A stretch of DNA of 6,336 bases from contig CAJOOV010000071.1 of the NCBI GenBank assembly GCA_905236265.1, positions 1-6,336 on the forward strand, in the 5' to 3' direction. Below are positions 5,643-6,336 of the stretch, piece by piece. Each line of letters starts with the position of its first letter. Position 1 is the first letter of the stretch. The notes under the pieces are model-generated. The model worked only from the letters and a program-made list of their open reading frames with translations, was not told where the DNA came from and made no database searches. A program made the translations under genes and the position numbers. Source of the stretch: an uncultured Oscillospiraceae bacterium (GTDB lineage Bacteria > Bacillota > Clostridia > Oscillospirales > Oscillospiraceae).

Positions 5643-6336
5643 ATCTCTTTTTCGAGGTCAGCAGCAGATAGCTCATGGGCGGCACCCTCAGATGCACCCT
5701 TCCCCCTCTGGCGCGCAGGAAGCTGCCCCGCTCCAAATCCCAGCCGAAGCGGTACGGCCACGGCAGGCTCAGCTCCGCCTCATCCGCCCCGGCATTCACC
5801 GCCACTCCCACGCCTGCGCCCTCTGCGGTGCGCAGGAAGGAGATATGGCTTCTGGCGCACTCTCCCCAGTGAAGCGCTCCCTCTCTCAGGGGCTTCAGGC
5901 TGCGGCGGAGACTGCCCATTTTTCGGAAGAAGGCCAGTATCTCCTGATTCTCCCGCCCCCAAGGATAGGTGCAGCGGTTGAAGGGGTCTTCAAAGCCGGT
6001 CATGCCCGCCTCGTCCCCATAGTACACTGTGGGGGAGCCGGGAAAGGTGAACAGCACCGCCGCTCCCAGCCGCAGGCGCTGCCAGCCCAGCTCATACTCC
6101 CGGCGGCTCATCCGGTAGCTGGCACGCTCACGCTTTGTCCAGTCGCTGCGGGGAGAGCCTACTCCCAGATAGGTGAGAATACGCAGGGTATCGTGGGTAC
6201 CAAGTGCATTCATGGCGGAGTAGAAGGCGGAGGGGGGATAGTTCTCCCGCAAGGTCTCCATCCGCTCCCGGAACTCGTCCCCGTTCTCGCCCAGCAGGAA
6301 GTCAATCAGTGCCGAGCGGAAGGGGTAGTTCATCAG
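5641..6336 (-). CDS. GH13 alpha-amylase-family glycosidase, C-terminal part (5' end outside window)
   Basis: Only the last 231 residues are inside the window; the frame continues past the right edge, so the ATG at 6333 is internal. The visible part begins with LMNYPFRSALIDFL, matching the 'D-x-V/L-MNYPFR' segment before the fourth conserved region of neopullulanase / cyclomaltodextrinase / alpha-glycosidase enzymes. Next is the fourth conserved region, ALGTHDTLRIL (His-Asp at about 48-49 of the visible part), which holds the transition-state-stabilising Asp. PGSPTVYYGDEAGMTG, then DPFNRCTYPW (about 99-126), is the typical end of the (beta/alpha)8 barrel. The last 80 residues form the C-terminal beta-sandwich domain and end in SYLLLTSKKR. 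The nucleophile Asp and acid/base Glu lie outside. It probably cleaves alpha-1,4 (perhaps alpha-1,6) bonds in maltodextrins or pullulan inside the cell; the exact specificity cannot be read here. It converges on pta and shares its terminator. Confidence 0.9.
   Translation of the reverse strand: MMNYPFRSALIDFLLGENGDEFRERMETLRENYPPSAFYSAMNALGTHDTLRILTYLGVGSPRSDWTKRERASYRMSRREYELGWQRLRLGAAVLFTFPGSPTVYYGDEAGMTGFEDPFNRCTYPWGRENQEILAFFRKMGSLRRSLKPLREGALHWGECARSHISFLRTAEGAGVGVAVNAGADEAELSLPWPYRFGWDLERGSFLRARGGRVHLRVPPMSYLLLTSKKR

Overview
The window looks like chromosome from a GC-rich anaerobic Firmicute of the class Clostridia, probably an Oscillospirales-type gut bacterium. This is inferred from clostridial-style LepA and Pta proteins, strong AGGAGG-type ribosome binding sites, GC-rich coding sequence and compact Rho-independent terminators. 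No 16S rRNA or other marker is present, so the assignment is a judgement. Nothing resembling CRISPR, tRNA, rRNA or an insertion sequence was seen.

Left part (1-1180, + strand): the 3' end of a phage tail-type structural gene enters from outside the window and ends at 739. It is clearly less GC-rich than the genes to its right. A 144-bp gap with a possible extended -10 promoter leads to a 76-residue single-pass membrane protein of unknown function, which is closed by a strong terminator hairpin (1139-1173). The gap between these two genes is a possible boundary between prophage-derived DNA and host chromosome.

Middle part (1195-4346, - strand): lepA (elongation factor 4) is read leftward from a good sigma-A-type promoter (4390-4418). 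It is followed after 26 bp by a flavodoxin-fold, FMN-type oxidoreductase gene carrying a compact four-cysteine motif. A terminator (1803-1829) ends this likely two-gene operon. A six-or-so-helix membrane protein of the Pr6Pr / FAR-17a-AIG1 type follows only 32 nt beyond that terminator.

Right part (4347-6336): pta (phosphate acetyltransferase) runs rightward, divergent from lepA. The 249-bp intergenic region between them holds both promoters and an almost perfect 20-bp inverted repeat that may be an operator. pta is followed directly by a bidirectional terminator, with no acetate kinase gene after it. Beyond this terminator the C-terminal part of a GH13 alpha-glucan-active enzyme arrives on the - strand and leaves the window at the right edge.

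The genes are mostly housekeeping (translation, acetate/acetyl-CoA metabolism, starch or maltodextrin use, redox). I did not find a convincing new multi-gene system. The points most worth checking are the palindrome in front of pta, the Asp-to-Glu change near the Pta active site, the AIG1-like membrane protein with the Thr/His pair, the Cys-motif flavoprotein behind lepA, and the phage/host junction on the left.
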